Of a stretch of 64,000 bases of DNA, positions 48,249-60,830 are shown in pieces. The notes under the pieces were generated by a model. The model was not told the origin of the DNA. It did no database searches and saw nothing but the letters and a program-made list of their open reading frames with translations. The position numbers were made by a program, and so were the translations under genes. Each line of letters starts with the position of its first letter. Position 1 is the stretch's first letter. This DNA is from Lycium barbarum (Eukaryota > Streptophyta > Magnoliopsida > Solanales > Solanaceae): positions 122,582,124 through 122,646,123 of the forward strand of contig NC_083347.1 of assembly GCF_019175385.1 (NCBI RefSeq), read 5' to 3'.

Positions 48249-48444
48249 CGATCATGTTCTATATCCAACAACAAAACGATCATGTTCTCTATCCAACAAC
48301 AAAACGATCATGTTCTATATCCAACAACAAAACGATCATGTTCTATATCCAACAACAAAACGATCATGTTCTCTATCCAACAACAAAACGATCATGTTCT
48401 ATATCCAACAACAAAACGATCATGTTCTATATCCAACAACAAAA
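48249..48444. repeat. 28-bp minisatellite, seven units
   Basis: Seven head-to-tail copies of a 28-bp unit (start CGATCATGTTCTATATCCAA), differing mainly at one base (ATATCC or CTCTCC). It lies 237 bp upstream of the PWP1 start codon on the gene's 5' side, so it may be in the leader or promoter. Frames across it are repeat artefacts. Confidence 0.95.
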
Positions 48445-48607
48445 GAAAAGAACATGATAACAGGAAATCAGCCAATACCCAAAAAAAAACCGCAGATATT
48501 TACTGTACAAAAGAAAATCTTCCTAGAAATAATACATTCAACCGAAAGTGAGAAGCATATAAAAGGCGACAATGAGCCCTAAAGGGAAACAGCAAAAATA
48601 TGAAAAT

Positions 48608-48750
48608 AACCAAAAACTACCAATTTTGAACCCTAGCAGCTATGTTCAGCAAAACCAAAACTACCAAATTTGAACCCTAGCAGCTATGTTCAGCAAAACC
48701 AAAACTACCAAATTTGAACCCTAGCAGCTATGTTCAGCAAAACCAAAACT
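48608..48750. repeat. 44-bp minisatellite, about three units
   Basis: Three copies of a 44-bp unit containing TTTGAACCCTAGCAGCTATG. A related single copy appears at 49577-49600, beyond the 475-bp MITE, so the array may have grown from one unit. Confidence 0.9.
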
Positions 48751-49061
48751 ATAAATAAGAACATCAATACAATTGAAACAAAACATTGCAAATATTTCTA
48801 TATGTATAAGCAAACATAACTAAAACCCGTCAATATAAAAATAAAAAACCTTAGCAACATCTGAAAATTAACATAAAAACTTACATTACCAGAATTTCCT
48901 TTTTCAGCAAGTCCTAAAAACCTGAACTTTACAGAACTATCACAAACAAAAGGTTAAAATATTTGCTATATAAATAAGAAAATTAAAACCATTTTTTTCG
49001 ACCGACTATCAGAAACTAAAGGTTAAAAAATATGAAAATAACCTTGCACAAATAAGTAGAA

Positions 49062-49536
49062 CAGAAAAGGGCCAAAATTACCTGAACTTTGACAAATAGT
49101 TCATTCATAACTTTAGTTATACTTTAGGGTCAATTATACCCATACCGTTATACTATAGGGTCAATTATACCTTTATGTCTAGCAGCTGCCACGTGATCAT
49201 CCCAGCCCTTCAAATTTATTTTCTCCTCAAATAATTTTTTACCCACTAAAATAATCCAACCAGACCCGACCCAACTCGATTTTTTTTCCAGCCAAAGTGA
49301 CACAGACCCAACCCATTACCCCTTAGCTGAAAAAAAAATTCGGGTCTGATTGGATTATTTTAGTGGGTAAAAAATTATTTGAGGGAAAAATAATTTTAAA
49401 GGGCCGGGATTGGCAGCTGTTAGATATAAGGGTATAATTGACCCATAGAATAACGGTAAGAGTATAATTGATCCTAAAGTATAATGAAGAATATGAATGA
49501 ACTATTTTCTAAAGTTGTAATTTTGGTACTTTTCTG
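49062..49536. mobile_element. Mutator-like MITE with 9-bp TSD
   Basis: The ends CAGAAAAGGGCCAAAATTAC and GTAATTTTGGTACTTTTCTG are inverted repeats, and a perfect 9-bp TAAGTAGAA lies on each side (49053-49061 and 49537-49545). Long subterminal arms carry TTAGGGTCAATTATACC words. No transposase is present. It is about 1 kb upstream of the PWP1 start codon. Confidence 0.9.
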
Positions 49537-50309
49537 TAAGTAGAATAACAAAATAAATAAATGGAAAAAAAATGATTTTTGAACCCTAGGCAGCTATATT
49601 TAAGCAAAATTAAATCAAACTAGTAAAAACATAACATCATGAAATAAAAAACTGATTTTTTTTTTTAATCGAAAATATAGTAGTAAAACTATACCTGAGT
49701 ATTTATATCAAGAGGATATTTCAACTCAAAATGAGGAGAATTCCCAAGATGGTTCGGGTTCGGGTGCAGTGATGACGTGGCGGGTAAAGGAGTGGTGTTA
49801 TTTGAGTGAGGCGGCGGCAGTGATGGAATTAATGTGTAGTTGTAGATCACTGAAGCAACGAGCCCTATTTTTTGCTCTATATATTTTTTTTCTGTAAAAC
49901 AAAAAAAAAAAAAAAACTTTAGTTTTCATTTCATCAATTAATTACATTATGTATCAGTATTTCTCTTCTCTTATTATATACAGTCCTAACATCTCCACTT
50001 ATTACTTTTAATTAACTAGTGAATTTATCGGCGCTTCGCGTGGTTATAAAATAACTTGTAAATTTTATCAAACTAATTTTGTAAAATGTCGAGTGCTAAA
50101 AATATTCTAAAGACTCTTTAAGTGTTCAATTTTAATATATCAAATTTCGAGTTTCAATTCAGCTTATTATTAGTACTTAATTTTTATATGTTTGGTGATT
50201 TTTAACAATCTAAAAGTCTTCGGTCTTTTGAAGATGTTTTTTGCATCATCAAATTACTCTCTTTATTTTTATAAAGAAAGGAACATTTTGATTTTAAAAA
50301 GTTCAAATT

Positions 50310-50330
50310 TATGTGCACGTGCGCGCGCGC

Positions 50331-50366
<36 letters not shown>
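50310..50366. repeat. (GC)n/(TA)n compound microsatellite
   Basis: GTGCGCGCGCGCGTGTATAT grades into pure TA repeats. The flanks from 49.9 to 52.4 kb contain no supported gene. Confidence 0.9.
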
Positions 50367-50371
<5 letters not shown>

Positions 50372-52480
50372 ATTTTCCTTTTATATCTAAAATATATATA
50401 AGCTTATATGTTTAAAAAAATATTAAGCATATACATGTATCTAATATAAGTTTTTAAAACAGAATATATTCTTCCTTTGTTTTTAATTATCTATTTTTTT
50501 TCCTTTAAGTAGAGAGTTAAGTTTTTATGGTTTCATCCTACAAACGTAAATGTATACACTGTATTTACCTCAAATAAGTTTATGCAAAATATATTAAAAA
50601 CATGAAAAATATATTATATGTTTAGTAAATGCACCAATATAGAGTACAAGGGGTAAAGAATCAAACAATAAGGCAGAATATTACAATATATTAGAAAGAA
50701 AGAACACGAACGTTAGTAAACATATTCCGAAAACCTCAAATTAGTATTGTCTTTGCATTTTGTGATATACCGCTTCTTTGTTTCATTTGCAGAGTATTGA
50801 GTTCCTTTTGAATACTAAGAAATAAAAAGTAAAGTAAGGTGGAGGTGTACTTTAGTACCTAAGCCTATTTTAGGCATAACATAAGAAAATAGGGAAGATA
50901 ATGAAAAAAGAGATGATAGATCATAGTAGTGAGGAAAGATATACATATATATTGTATCGTAATTTTACTGCAAGAAAAACAGTTTATGTTTATATTTTCG
51001 ACATTTTTTTTTGTTTTGTTTGTAACTCATGTTTATGCATCTAGCCCAGCTACAATATGGGCATTTCATGGAATCTAAAATAATTAAATGAAAGGGTGAA
51101 ACACACTGTCTAAAAACATACAAGAACATTATACTAAAAAGAATATCAAAGGAAAACGAAAAATAGAGGTGAAGTTTGAAGCTTTACAGATGATACAAAC
51201 AACTTTGAGATCAACAACTTGGGCTTCAAAGTTGAGACCCTTTGTGCTTCGAATTCTTCTCCGCCATCTTTTTCGCTGAGCTTCGATCTTTTGTGTGTGT
51301 GTGTGTGTGAGTGAGTTATGGCGCAGCTCCATTGATCCACCTTCTTTATCTTATAATTTGCCAATTACTTGAAAAATTTGGAGCAATAAAATTGGTTGCA
51401 TGACCGGCTAGAGAAGTTCATAATTTGTAGAAGAAGAAATAGGAAGGCAAAAATAATACTCCAATTGGCTCATAACTTCTTATAGTTAATGGTAATTAAC
51501 TGTTACTTAGAAAACTTTTCATTTTTTATATTACATAGAGAACTTTTCATTTTCTATACTTCATTACGTTCTCATTGAATACTATTAGATAGCTAATAAA
51601 TATAAAATTAATCCCATAATAATTAAAAGTCATATTTTTGCATCATGAGAAGGACTTAATAATATACGGCAAGCAACAGATTTTTTTTGCACACGATGAC
51701 ACGAACCTTTCTTTATTGCATTACTAAATGCACAACCGAAACTGCAATTGAGAAATGAGAAAGTTGGGAGAATAAATAGGAAGTGGACTATTAATTATTG
51801 AGCCATTTAGGAGGAAAAAAATAAAATAAAAAATTAGAGAAAAGGCAAAAAATGGAGAAAAAAGATAAATATGATTTTAGGTCATAGAGAAGTGTCACAT
51901 CACTTTGTCTATGTCTAACTTTATATTATATATAGATTAAATAGGTCAATTTCTATGCACTGTGTAAATTTATTTTCTAAAGGACATTCAAAATAAATGC
52001 GTCAAGGATTGGGATATTAGCTAAGAGACACAATACATAAGCCTCGTGATTTTTATTTTATTTTAAATAGTATTGAAAAGAAAATAAAACTTAAGATAGA
52101 GAAATAATTAAAACCGAAAGAAAATACAAAAGAATTTATAAAACAAAAGCAGGAAATTTAAATATCATTCAAATATCTGAGTAGAAGAACATTCGCATGT
52201 TGCACGTGACAAAATACCAAGTCATCAAATTCTAAATAGTATGATTAATTTTTATATTGTATAAGATTGTAGTCGAACTCGCACAATTCCATCCTGATGG
52301 AGATGTCATAGTCTAGTTATCCTTAAACTTCTGTGGTTGACGGAGAAAACGGAAACAAAAATCTGGCCCTCGCCTTGTATTTTGTTCCAAATTAAGACCT
52401 CTCGCAAGTTAGGTAAGTTTGAAACAAGATATTATGAAATTTTATTTGTTCCTTAAGGTGGATTGAGTGAATTTCATTCA

Positions 52481-52653
52481 AGAGGTTGTCACTCCTATAT
52501 CGTTAGTCAGAGGTCTCGGATTCGAGCTCTGCATATGGAGACGACTTAGTTAAGAAGCGCTTTACCCCTCAATGTGGAACTTTCCGGCATGAATCTGAAT
52601 TTAGTCGAGTTCCAATATGAGTACCGAACATTGGGTGGAAAACAAAAAAAAAA
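52481..52653 (+). mobile_element. SolS-type SINE with 7-bp TSD
   Basis: Box-B-like GGTCTCGGATTCGAGCTCTG leads into the body AATGTGGAACTTTCCGGCAT, GAATTTAGTCGAG and a poly(A) tail. TCATTCA flanks it (52474-52480 and 52654-52660). Confidence 0.82.
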
Positions 52654-52915
52654 TCATTCATGACTAGTCACAATTTAGCCTTTTTGAACCATTCATTGGT
52701 ATGAAACTTATTTTGTTCCATCGTCCATGATCTTTCCATTGTCTATAATTGAATACAAAATATGCGGTTGCTCTTCAAAGAATTCTTGCTTTATTTATCA
52801 TCCATTAATTTGGTCTCCAACACATCCATTGCCTGGCTATGTACTTTTGCTTCTCTAGTTGTGCTGCTTTTTTCTTTTCTTAGCACTCTATTTTTTTTAC
52901 ACCAAAAAGCTGGTT

Positions 52916-53185
52916 TCAATATTTCTATATGTATAAGCAAAGATAACTAAAACCCGTCAATATAAAAATAAAACACCCTAGCAACAAATAAGTATAATTA
53001 ACAGAACTATCAGAAACAAAAGGTTACAATATTTGCTATATAAATAAGAAAATTCAAACCAATTCTTTTCGACCGACTATCAGAAACTAAAGGTTAAAAA
53101 ACATAACACCATAATATAAAAAACTGATTTTATTTAGTAAAGATAGCAGTAAAGCTATAGTACCTGAGTATTCAGTCCGGTGGCA
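52916..53185. repeat. Duplicate of the PWP1 upstream region
   Basis: The segment from ATTTCTATATGTATAAGCAA to CTATAGTACCTGAGTATT matches parts of 48795-49030 and 49625-49705 upstream of PWP1. It lacks the intervening block containing the 475-bp MITE. It has no coding capacity. The duplicate shows that the upstream region existed without that element. Confidence 0.82.
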
Positions 53186-53199
53186 GCTATGTTTGCTAG

Positions 53200-56130
53200 A
53201 AATAAAACAAGTTTCTAAGGGTATATTTGTTAGAACAATTGATCTCAATAATTCGGGGCGGGCTGTGAAAGATTTTGGGCCTTGTGCTGGGAAATTGCAC
53301 GTTTTGACATCCGCTCATACTTCCTCCACTCCTGGAAAATTCACACACTTAAAGCGGTTTCGCAGTTCGCGCCCTGACACTACTAAATCACCCCCTAGTT
53401 GGATCGATCTTGTGGATTTAGTCGATCGGCGGTGCAGTCGACAGCCACGAACTTTCCACTCCCAAATTGTCCACTTGGGGGAACCTTGTGTCTAGTAAGC
53501 CAAATCTTAGAAAACTTAAGATAGAGCTATGCCACCAATTCTATTTAAGTCATGCATGTATACATAAGCTTTAGGTGGGTCGGTCCTTGGTATCGACTCC
53601 ACAATTAGGAAATCTACCAAATTGTCGACGGGTTTCATAACCCAACGATCAACAAGCATATTATATGTAACGTGATAATGATAGAAGGATCCAAGCCTAA
53701 CTATGACATGTCGAGTTTGGGAACCATTTCCTTTTGTAGGAAGTTTTAACATCCCCAAGTTCTGAACTTTTCAATTACGTCGCTTAAAACAAAAAAAAAT
53801 ATATTCTTTTGTAAATCAAGTCCTTGAATTATCGGAACAAGTAAATATTTTTGAGTTCGAGTTAGTTGTCGTCGTTGGTGAAAAATGATCTACTCAACTC
53901 TCGTCGCCTCCGTCGCTGCTCGACAAAAAGTAATTTTCTTCTTTGTCGTAGTTTAGTTCTATTTTTTTTTTCGTTAATTTAGATAGTAATCTTCAAACCC
54001 TTGTAATTTCATTTCTTAATTTTGATTAGCTTTTCAAAAAAAAAAAAAATTATGTGTTTGTGTGCTTAGTTTGTTTTTGAATTCTATTTTGGCTGTGCAA
54101 TTTTGTCCCCACTTGTAGTTGGTTTAATTATTAGCCATCAGTTTGTGGATAATATTAGCCTGTTGCTACTATCAATTTGTTGTTGGTATCAATATGTTAG
54201 TTTGTCTGCTAAAGCAGGCTAATTAACTGATGGGACTGTTTAGGGGTTTAGGGTAAGGAAAATGTTTGCATTAACATATGATGCCATATATGCTTCTTGA
54301 GCTGTAGCTTTAGCATCTCTCTTATGAGAATTATTTTTGTTTCTTCGTTAAAGTAAATATGATGATTTATGATTAAGTAGTAGTATTTGGCACGTTGATA
54401 GAAAGGAAAAGAAGAGGATTGTTATATGATTTGTCACTTGTTGTTATTCTCCCGAATAAGCATATATGAAACCCAAAGGACCTTTCAAGGTTCTCAAACA
54501 CATAGTTGATTTAGCTGCTTCCCAAAATAGTAAGCAAAACCCACAAATCTTTTGTTCCGATTTCTGTTGTCATGCCCAGTTGGTGTTTAGAATTAACCTC
54601 ATTTATAGCTCCAATTGAAATCAGTTAAGGATCTAAGTTCGAAGGAATCAAGTTTGATTTTCTTAGGAAAGTTTGAGATTTTGTTTCAAATTTGTATTTG
54701 AACTATGTTTTAAGATTTGAATGAGTTTTTGTTTATCTAGAAAGCATAAGCTGTTACCTTTGCTGTTTGACATTACAATATATGCTTAAATGTTTGTTAA
54801 AATGCTTCCCTCTCTGATTTCAAGTTTCATGGCTGGAAATTTTTTTATTTATGATGTTAGTTAAAGGAACAATCTGTTTCTTCTTCATTATATTTTTGTT
54901 GGCCTCTATCATTTGCAATAAGAGATGTTAGTCTGTTAATCTCTTCTTCCTTTATATAGTTGCTGGCTTTGTTTGTTACATTATAGAGTGGTTGTTTGTT
55001 TAATCCAAAAAATAAAAATGATTTTTGATATAGATCTTGTGCGTTCATACCTCCTTCAGCTTTGAAAATTTGTATAAGCCATGCCTTGCTCACTCTTCAC
55101 TGTCCAAACGTAAACAACATAATAAGTCTTGTCTCCTATGTTAATCTGCTCATGAGATGTAAAAGGGATAAGGTGACTTGGGGTGGAAGGTCCTCTACTT
55201 CTAAATAGTAATTGTTTGAGTGATTTTCTGTGAAGGTGGATAGGAGATATTGGTTGTTTGAAGTGTTAGAGTGATTGTGTGAAGATGTTTGGTTCCTTGT
55301 CCTAAATATTAACCCATGTTGAGCATGAAAGTGCATCTTAATAGTTCTTTTGATATAAGTTCCCAGACTCTTTCTTGTACCTAATCATTGCGGTTATATT
55401 TTGAACCTGCTTAGATATTCTTGAAATCTGAGTACACGTACACCATTTCTTTAAAATAAAATAAAAAAAAAAAAGGTAGAAAAAGTGGAAGGCACAATTA
55501 ACGTTTTTTGGTTCTTCAATCTAAAAGTTACACTCCAATTTATTTAAAGACGAAGGCATGTCCTTTCTAAAAGAAGAATATTATTGCTCAAAATGACCCC
55601 ACACACAGTACTACACCTTTGTCTTTTTTGTGTTCCTGAAGAAAAAAAAAAAAGAGCGCCGCTGCTTATGTTGCTCCCTCCTGCCCACAATAAATCACAT
55701 TAGCAAAAAATATGCATATGAAGAAATCAATAATGTAATGTAAAGTTTATTAAATTTTCCTATATAATAATAATAAATTATTTTTTCTTCTTAATTAGAG
55801 CATGCACAAGTAGTAATCCATTTGACATTGAGAATCCAACAATACCAACTTACTATGTGGCTTGCTCAATCATCATTTAGATGTTACTTTAACTTGTCAT
55901 TTTTTGTCTAAGGGTATAATTGAAAAAGCCTAGCCAATTTATATCTTGATTTTCTAAGGTGACACTTATAACGGAATAATTTTTTTTGGTTAAAGTGATA
56001 CTTATTATGGGACGGTGGGAGTAATATATAAAATGGTATATATAAAGTGGTGAAAGTGAGATGGGAAAGTATTTTGTTTTGAGATGAAGAGGAAGACAAA
56101 AGGGTGGTGAAAAACCAAATCAACGTGTTG
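53200..56130. other. Intergenic, no supported gene
   Basis: Short frames at 53193-53495 (plus) and 53516-53758 (minus) show no recognisable domain, composition or neighbour support. The rest is AT-rich. Confidence 0.45.
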
Positions 56131-56139
56131 CTTGTAATC

Positions 56140-56595
56140 AGTGTTTTAAAACGCGTTTTTGGGGCGAGCCCTGGGGCGGGACGTACCAAAAATGCCCCGA
56201 GGCGATGAGTCGGGGCGAAAGTCTCCAAAGGTGTACGTCCAGCAATTTTGGGGCGTACGCGCAGGCATTTGGGGCGAGTTTTTTTTGTTGGGGTGTGTTG
56301 GGGCGTAAGCCCAGAAAACTTCTTCGAACTAAAACGAAATTTGTTAAATAAGTCCTTAATATAATGTCCGAATTCTCAAAAGTCAACATGTAATTACTCA
56401 AATGTTTTAAAAAGGAACTGAAACATTAAATTTAAAAGTCAAGACCTTTTTTTATTGCTAGAATAACTAATATATATTCTTTTCCAATTATTTATCTTGT
56501 CTTCTACTATCTCAAAAAAGTAACGAGCAGTCACTTGTACTTGTAAGTAGCGTATAATAGATAGTTCTAATTAGTTTTTTTGTGGGGCTGGAGCG

Positions 56596-56668
<73 letters not shown>

Positions 56669-57015
56669 TTTTTCAATTATTTATCTTGTCTTCTACTATC
56701 TCAAAAAAGTAACGAGCAGTCAACCTGTACTTGTAAGTAGCGTATAATAGATTGTTCTAATTAATTTTTTTGGGGGGTTGGGGGGGGGGGGGGTGTTGGA
56801 GCATATACATATATATATATATCACTTATTTATAATTTTCTTCAATTTTTTACGCTATTTCACCTATTTAAAAGTATTTATTATAATTATATCATTTTAT
56901 AAAATACTAAAAATTAAAACCCCATGGGGCTTACGCCCCGTGCCTCGGGGCTTACGCCTCACTGAGGCAGACGTAAAACGCCCCGCCTTATGCCCTCGCC
57001 TTTTCAAATTAGACA
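56140..57015. mobile_element. GC-ended inverted-repeat element (GGGGCG family)
   Basis: AAAACGCGTTTTTGGGGCGA at the left is mirrored by GGCAGACGTAAAACGCCCCG near the right. Both arms are rich in GGGGC words (GGGGCGTAAGCCC, GGGGCTTACGCCCC). Inside, a block of about 105 bp with TATCTTGTCTTCTACTATCT is repeated at about 56490 and 56680, separated by (AC)n and (TA)n runs. The arms differ sharply in GC content from the surroundings. The family is not certain. Confidence 0.65.
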
Positions 57016-57147
57016 CCTGGAAGTTCATAAGCCTCTGATATCAGTTCAGTGTTACAGCAGAATTACTCAAAATGCGGATATCAATGTACATATACATTTA
57101 CCGAAATGCCCTTCGTCGTTCAGATGACTTTCACTTATTAATAGTAG

Positions 57148-58099
57148 GGATAAGACACTATTAGCTCCTGAACTATACCCGAAGTTGTTAAGACACACCT
57201 TATCTTTTTCTGGGTCCTATTACCCCCCTAAACTTATAAAACAGAATATTTACCCTCCTAAACGTTGATGTCCACTCTCATATGGGAGAGTGACATACAC
57301 TCTCCTTGCCACATGTGTATTTATTATTTTTATTTTTTTAAAACAAAATTTCAGCTTACGAGTCAATTTTTTTTTTAAAAAATAAAAAACTAAATTTTCT
57401 TTAAAAAAATGATTTTAAAACCCGTTTAAAAAAATTAATTTTTTTTAAAACAGGTTTTAAAAAAAAAAAACTGAAAACACAATTTTTTTTAAAATATGGA
57501 AAAATGGATTTGTTAAAAATATGGAAAACTTGATTTTTTTTAAGATGTCTTAAAAAAATCTTGATTTTCATGATTTCATTTTCTTAGGGCACTTTTATTT
57601 TTCAAATAAAAACCGGAAAAAGTGTTTTTCTTGTCAAAATGTGAAAAAACTGAATTTTTATAAAATTTTGGAAAAATTAATTATTTTTTTAAAATGTGGA
57701 AAACCCGTTTTCTAAAACTAAATTTGGAAAATTGGATTTATTTTCATATATAGAAAAAATATAATTAGTTTTCCAAATTTAAAAAATGTCCAAATTTTTT
57801 AATCAGAAGACTCAGTTTTCCAGATTTATTTTCTAAAAAAAGGGATTTTTCATTTTTTTTTAAAAACAATTCAGTTTTTCATATTTTAAGAAAATACATA
57901 TTTTTAAGAAAAAATATTAAGTTTTCCCGTTTTGTATGTTTCTCACTCTCAAAGAGAGTGAAACACACTCTCCTTGCCACGTCAGCTCTTAGGGGGTTAA
58001 ATATTCTGTTTTAAATAAGTTTAGGAGGGTAATAGAGCCCAGGGAAAGATAAGGCGTGTCGTAGCAACTTCGGGTATAGTTCGGGGGCGCCTTATTCTT
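57148..58099. mobile_element. Mutator-like TIR element with 9-bp TSD
   Basis: Inverted arms of about 150 bp (left CTGAACTATACCCGAAGTTG, inverse on the right) enclose an A/T-rich non-coding core. The perfect 9-bp TAATAGTAG flanks it (57139-57147 and 58100-58108). Subterminal words ACTCTCCTTGCCAC are shared by both arms. Confidence 0.88.
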
Positions 58100-58399
58100 T
58101 AATAGTAGAAAAGAAATTACATTCAATTACAATGTGGCTTTGCAAACCCGTCATGAAGTTGATAGACTTTTTTAACCTTTCATACTCAATTTAATTCCTA
58201 TAAAATTTCATGTACTTGTGAGTTATTTTAATTAAAAAAGAGTACAATATATTATGTCTCGACACGCCCTTCACGTGTGGCCTAATTCTTTTTCGTTGGG
58301 CCAAATACATGGAATATGATGTTTTGTTTTTAAAGCTAAAAGAGAGCTCTATAGGAGGAGGTGGTCAAAAACAAAAAATGGAGAAGTCTTTGAAGAATA

Positions 58400-58557
58400 C
58401 AAGAGAACTAAGAAGGCGATTAGTAAATGGTTTATGTCAAAAGCTAGGGACACGTGAATTGAAAAAAGAAATGTTTAAACTAGCACGACTGAAAGAGAAG
58501 AAAAGTAAGAATATAAACCAAGTGAAGTGTATTAAATATGATTCACAACAAGTGTAA
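58400..58557 (+). pseudogene. LINE ORF2 fragment
   Basis: The frame gives LCQKLGTRELKKEMFKLARL and KNINQVKCIKYDSQQ, which resemble the segment between endonuclease and reverse transcriptase of plant RTE LINEs (YKLAKARERKTRDLDQVKCIKDEDG-like). Only about 50 residues remain and no reverse transcriptase motif follows. The open start at 58309 is likely incidental. Confidence 0.6.
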
Positions 58558-59583
58558 TTGACAAGAGATAACGAGATCAAAGAGAGGTAAAAAGGCTATT
58601 TATATAAATTGTTCAACTCAAACCAAGAGAATACATTTCGGACTATGGTCCCTAAATATGTAAACTTTAAGAAGATAATAATGTAACCATTTCTACAAAT
58701 ATTTAAGATAGTTACCAACAAATACAAAAATCTTTTATCAAGCTTAAAGCTCGAGTATTGAATTAAGTTGATCCTGATTGAAGTGCAACCAAAGAAGCAT
58801 ATATCCCTTGAGGAGTGTTCAAGAGCACATCATGTGTTCCTTTTTCAGCAACAACACCATTTTGAAATACTGCAATAACATCAGCATTTTTAACCGTGGT
58901 CATCCGATGCGCAATGACGACGGTCGTCCTATTCACCATCACTCGATCCAACGCTTCTTGCCCGATACGTTTCGACTCTGTATCAAGCGCGCTAGTCGCC
59001 TCATCGAGCAGAAGTATTTTCGGATCCTTTAGTATGGCCCTCGCGATCGCGATTCTTTGCTTTTGACCACCGAATAATTGAAGCCCTCTTTCTCCAACTG
59101 TGGTTTTATAACCATTAGGCAATGAAGATATGAAGTTATGTGCATTTGATGCCTTTGCGACTGAAATGATCTCTTCCTCTGTTACTTCTCCTTGTCTACC
59201 ATAAGCAATATTAGAACTTATTGTTTCATTGAATAGTATTGGCTCTTGACCTACCAATCCCATTTGTTGCCTCAACCACCTTAAATTTAACTTCCTGATT
59301 TCGACTCCGTCGAGATATATGTTACCTTGATCGGGATCATAAAATCGTTCGAGCAGGCTTATCACCGTTGACTTCCCGGAACCACTTTCTCCTACGAGCG
59401 CAACTGTCTGCAAGAAATTTTAAAGGGGAAGTCACACATTTCGACGCTTGTCAAACATATTTACAACTGCTAGCCAATATGCATATATTATTCACTAATT
59501 ATACTTATTATACATTTGGCGGGCGGCTATTTATGTTAATTTCCCTATTTTTAAAATCCTTGTCGAGTTTATGTTCTATGCAC

Positions 59584-60830
59584 TAGAGGTGTAATAAAAA
59601 TTTACACAATCGGGTGAATTGTAAGCTAATTACAGATAAATCGTTATGATCAGCATTATTGGTAACCTGGTAACTAAGGATGGTGACTGACCTCTAGTAC
59701 AGGGGCGGAGCTACACTATACGAAGGGTGTTCAGCTGAACACCCTTCGCCGGAAAATTATGTCGGGTATACAGGTTAAATATGGTATTTTACGGATATAT
59801 GCCAGTTATTGAACACCCTTGTCACAACTAAATGATGCGGCTCAATGGTTAAGGGTGTTCATTTTGGGTCTCATCTCGCGGGTTCGAAGCTCATTAAAGC
59901 GCTCTTTTTGTGTTCCTTTTTAACTGAAAACATACGCTGTTTGACAAGCATTGCACTTCGTCAAATAGGATTCAATCAAAGGCAATTCTCTACTTTCCTT
60001 TCTTTATAGGATTCAATCAAAGGCAATTCTCTACTTTCCTTTCTTTAAGTATTCTTTTTAAATATTAGTCATAAGTATATGTTTAAAAAGGTTTCACTCA
60101 AATCTTCTTGAATATCTCAAATTATACGAGTAGCCTCTAAACATTTACCATTCTATGAAAGAAGAAAAGTAGATATATAAATAAATTATTTATACGAATT
60201 ATAAATTAATTAGGCATTAAACCCATTAGACACATAGTTATTTTCTTTTTTTATAAGAAAATATGATAATGAAAAGTGCAGTCCAATGCAAACTTTAATT
60301 CTAATAAAGATGTTTATATTTGTGATTTTATTAATATATAATATTAATTTCTATATGTATATACCTGAAAACATCTCAAGTAAAAATAAAGTTCGTTTGA
60401 TTTGCTTTGTAGTTACTCTGAAAAATCTATTTAAAACCTCATCGTCTCCACCCGTTGGACGCTACAAAGATGGTCGCCCGGTTCATTCTTCTCTGTCTTT
60501 TTTTATTTTCTTTTATTACCTTTCCAACTTTTTTCTTCATTGGTGCTTAGTGATTTTATTTATTGGAATTTCTTAAGTGATTTCTTTGCTCAACTAAAAT
60601 TTTCAGCGAAAATTTCAAACTATATTTCAAATTAATGCTTGGATTATGCTTAAGGACAAACAACAAAGCAAAATGGCAGCTAAATGTTATCTAGTTCGAT
60701 TTAATTTTTTTGGTGCACCCAATCATGAAAAAATATGTTTACTTTATAATTTTGAACACCCTTAGCTAGATTTCTAGTGAAAATTTACTAACAATGTAAA
60801 AATCAATGTATGTATAAAAAAAAAAAAAAC
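59584..60830 (+). mobile_element. Poly(A)-ended insertion in ABCB, long direct repeats
   Basis: A poly(A) run at about 60818-60830 is followed by a stretch of about 23 bp (TTGTCGAGTTCATGTTCTAT and so on) that also occurs, with two changes, at 59561-59583. This is the structure left by target-primed insertion on the plus strand. Inside are CAGGGGCGGAGCTACACTAT (59701, like the end of Solanaceae hAT MITEs) and a tRNA-like GGCTCAATGGTTAAGG...CGGGTTCGAAGCTC (59843-59893). The insert therefore appears composite. It abuts the 3' end of an ABCB exon. Confidence 0.55.

Noticed and set aside
48243..48582. Three overlapping frames with repeated Asn/Gln/Cys peptides
   Set aside because: Product of the 28-bp minisatellite upstream of PWP1.
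51146..51364. 72-codon minus-strand frame with His-Thr repeats
   Set aside because: The repeats come from a GT microsatellite; the rest has no family signal.
53193..53495. 100-codon plus-strand frame
   Set aside because: No recognisable domain and no neighbouring exon or homologue that I can name.
59843..59893. Possible tRNA gene
   Set aside because: A- and B-box-like words are present, but no cloverleaf can be drawn; it is a SINE-type promoter relic.
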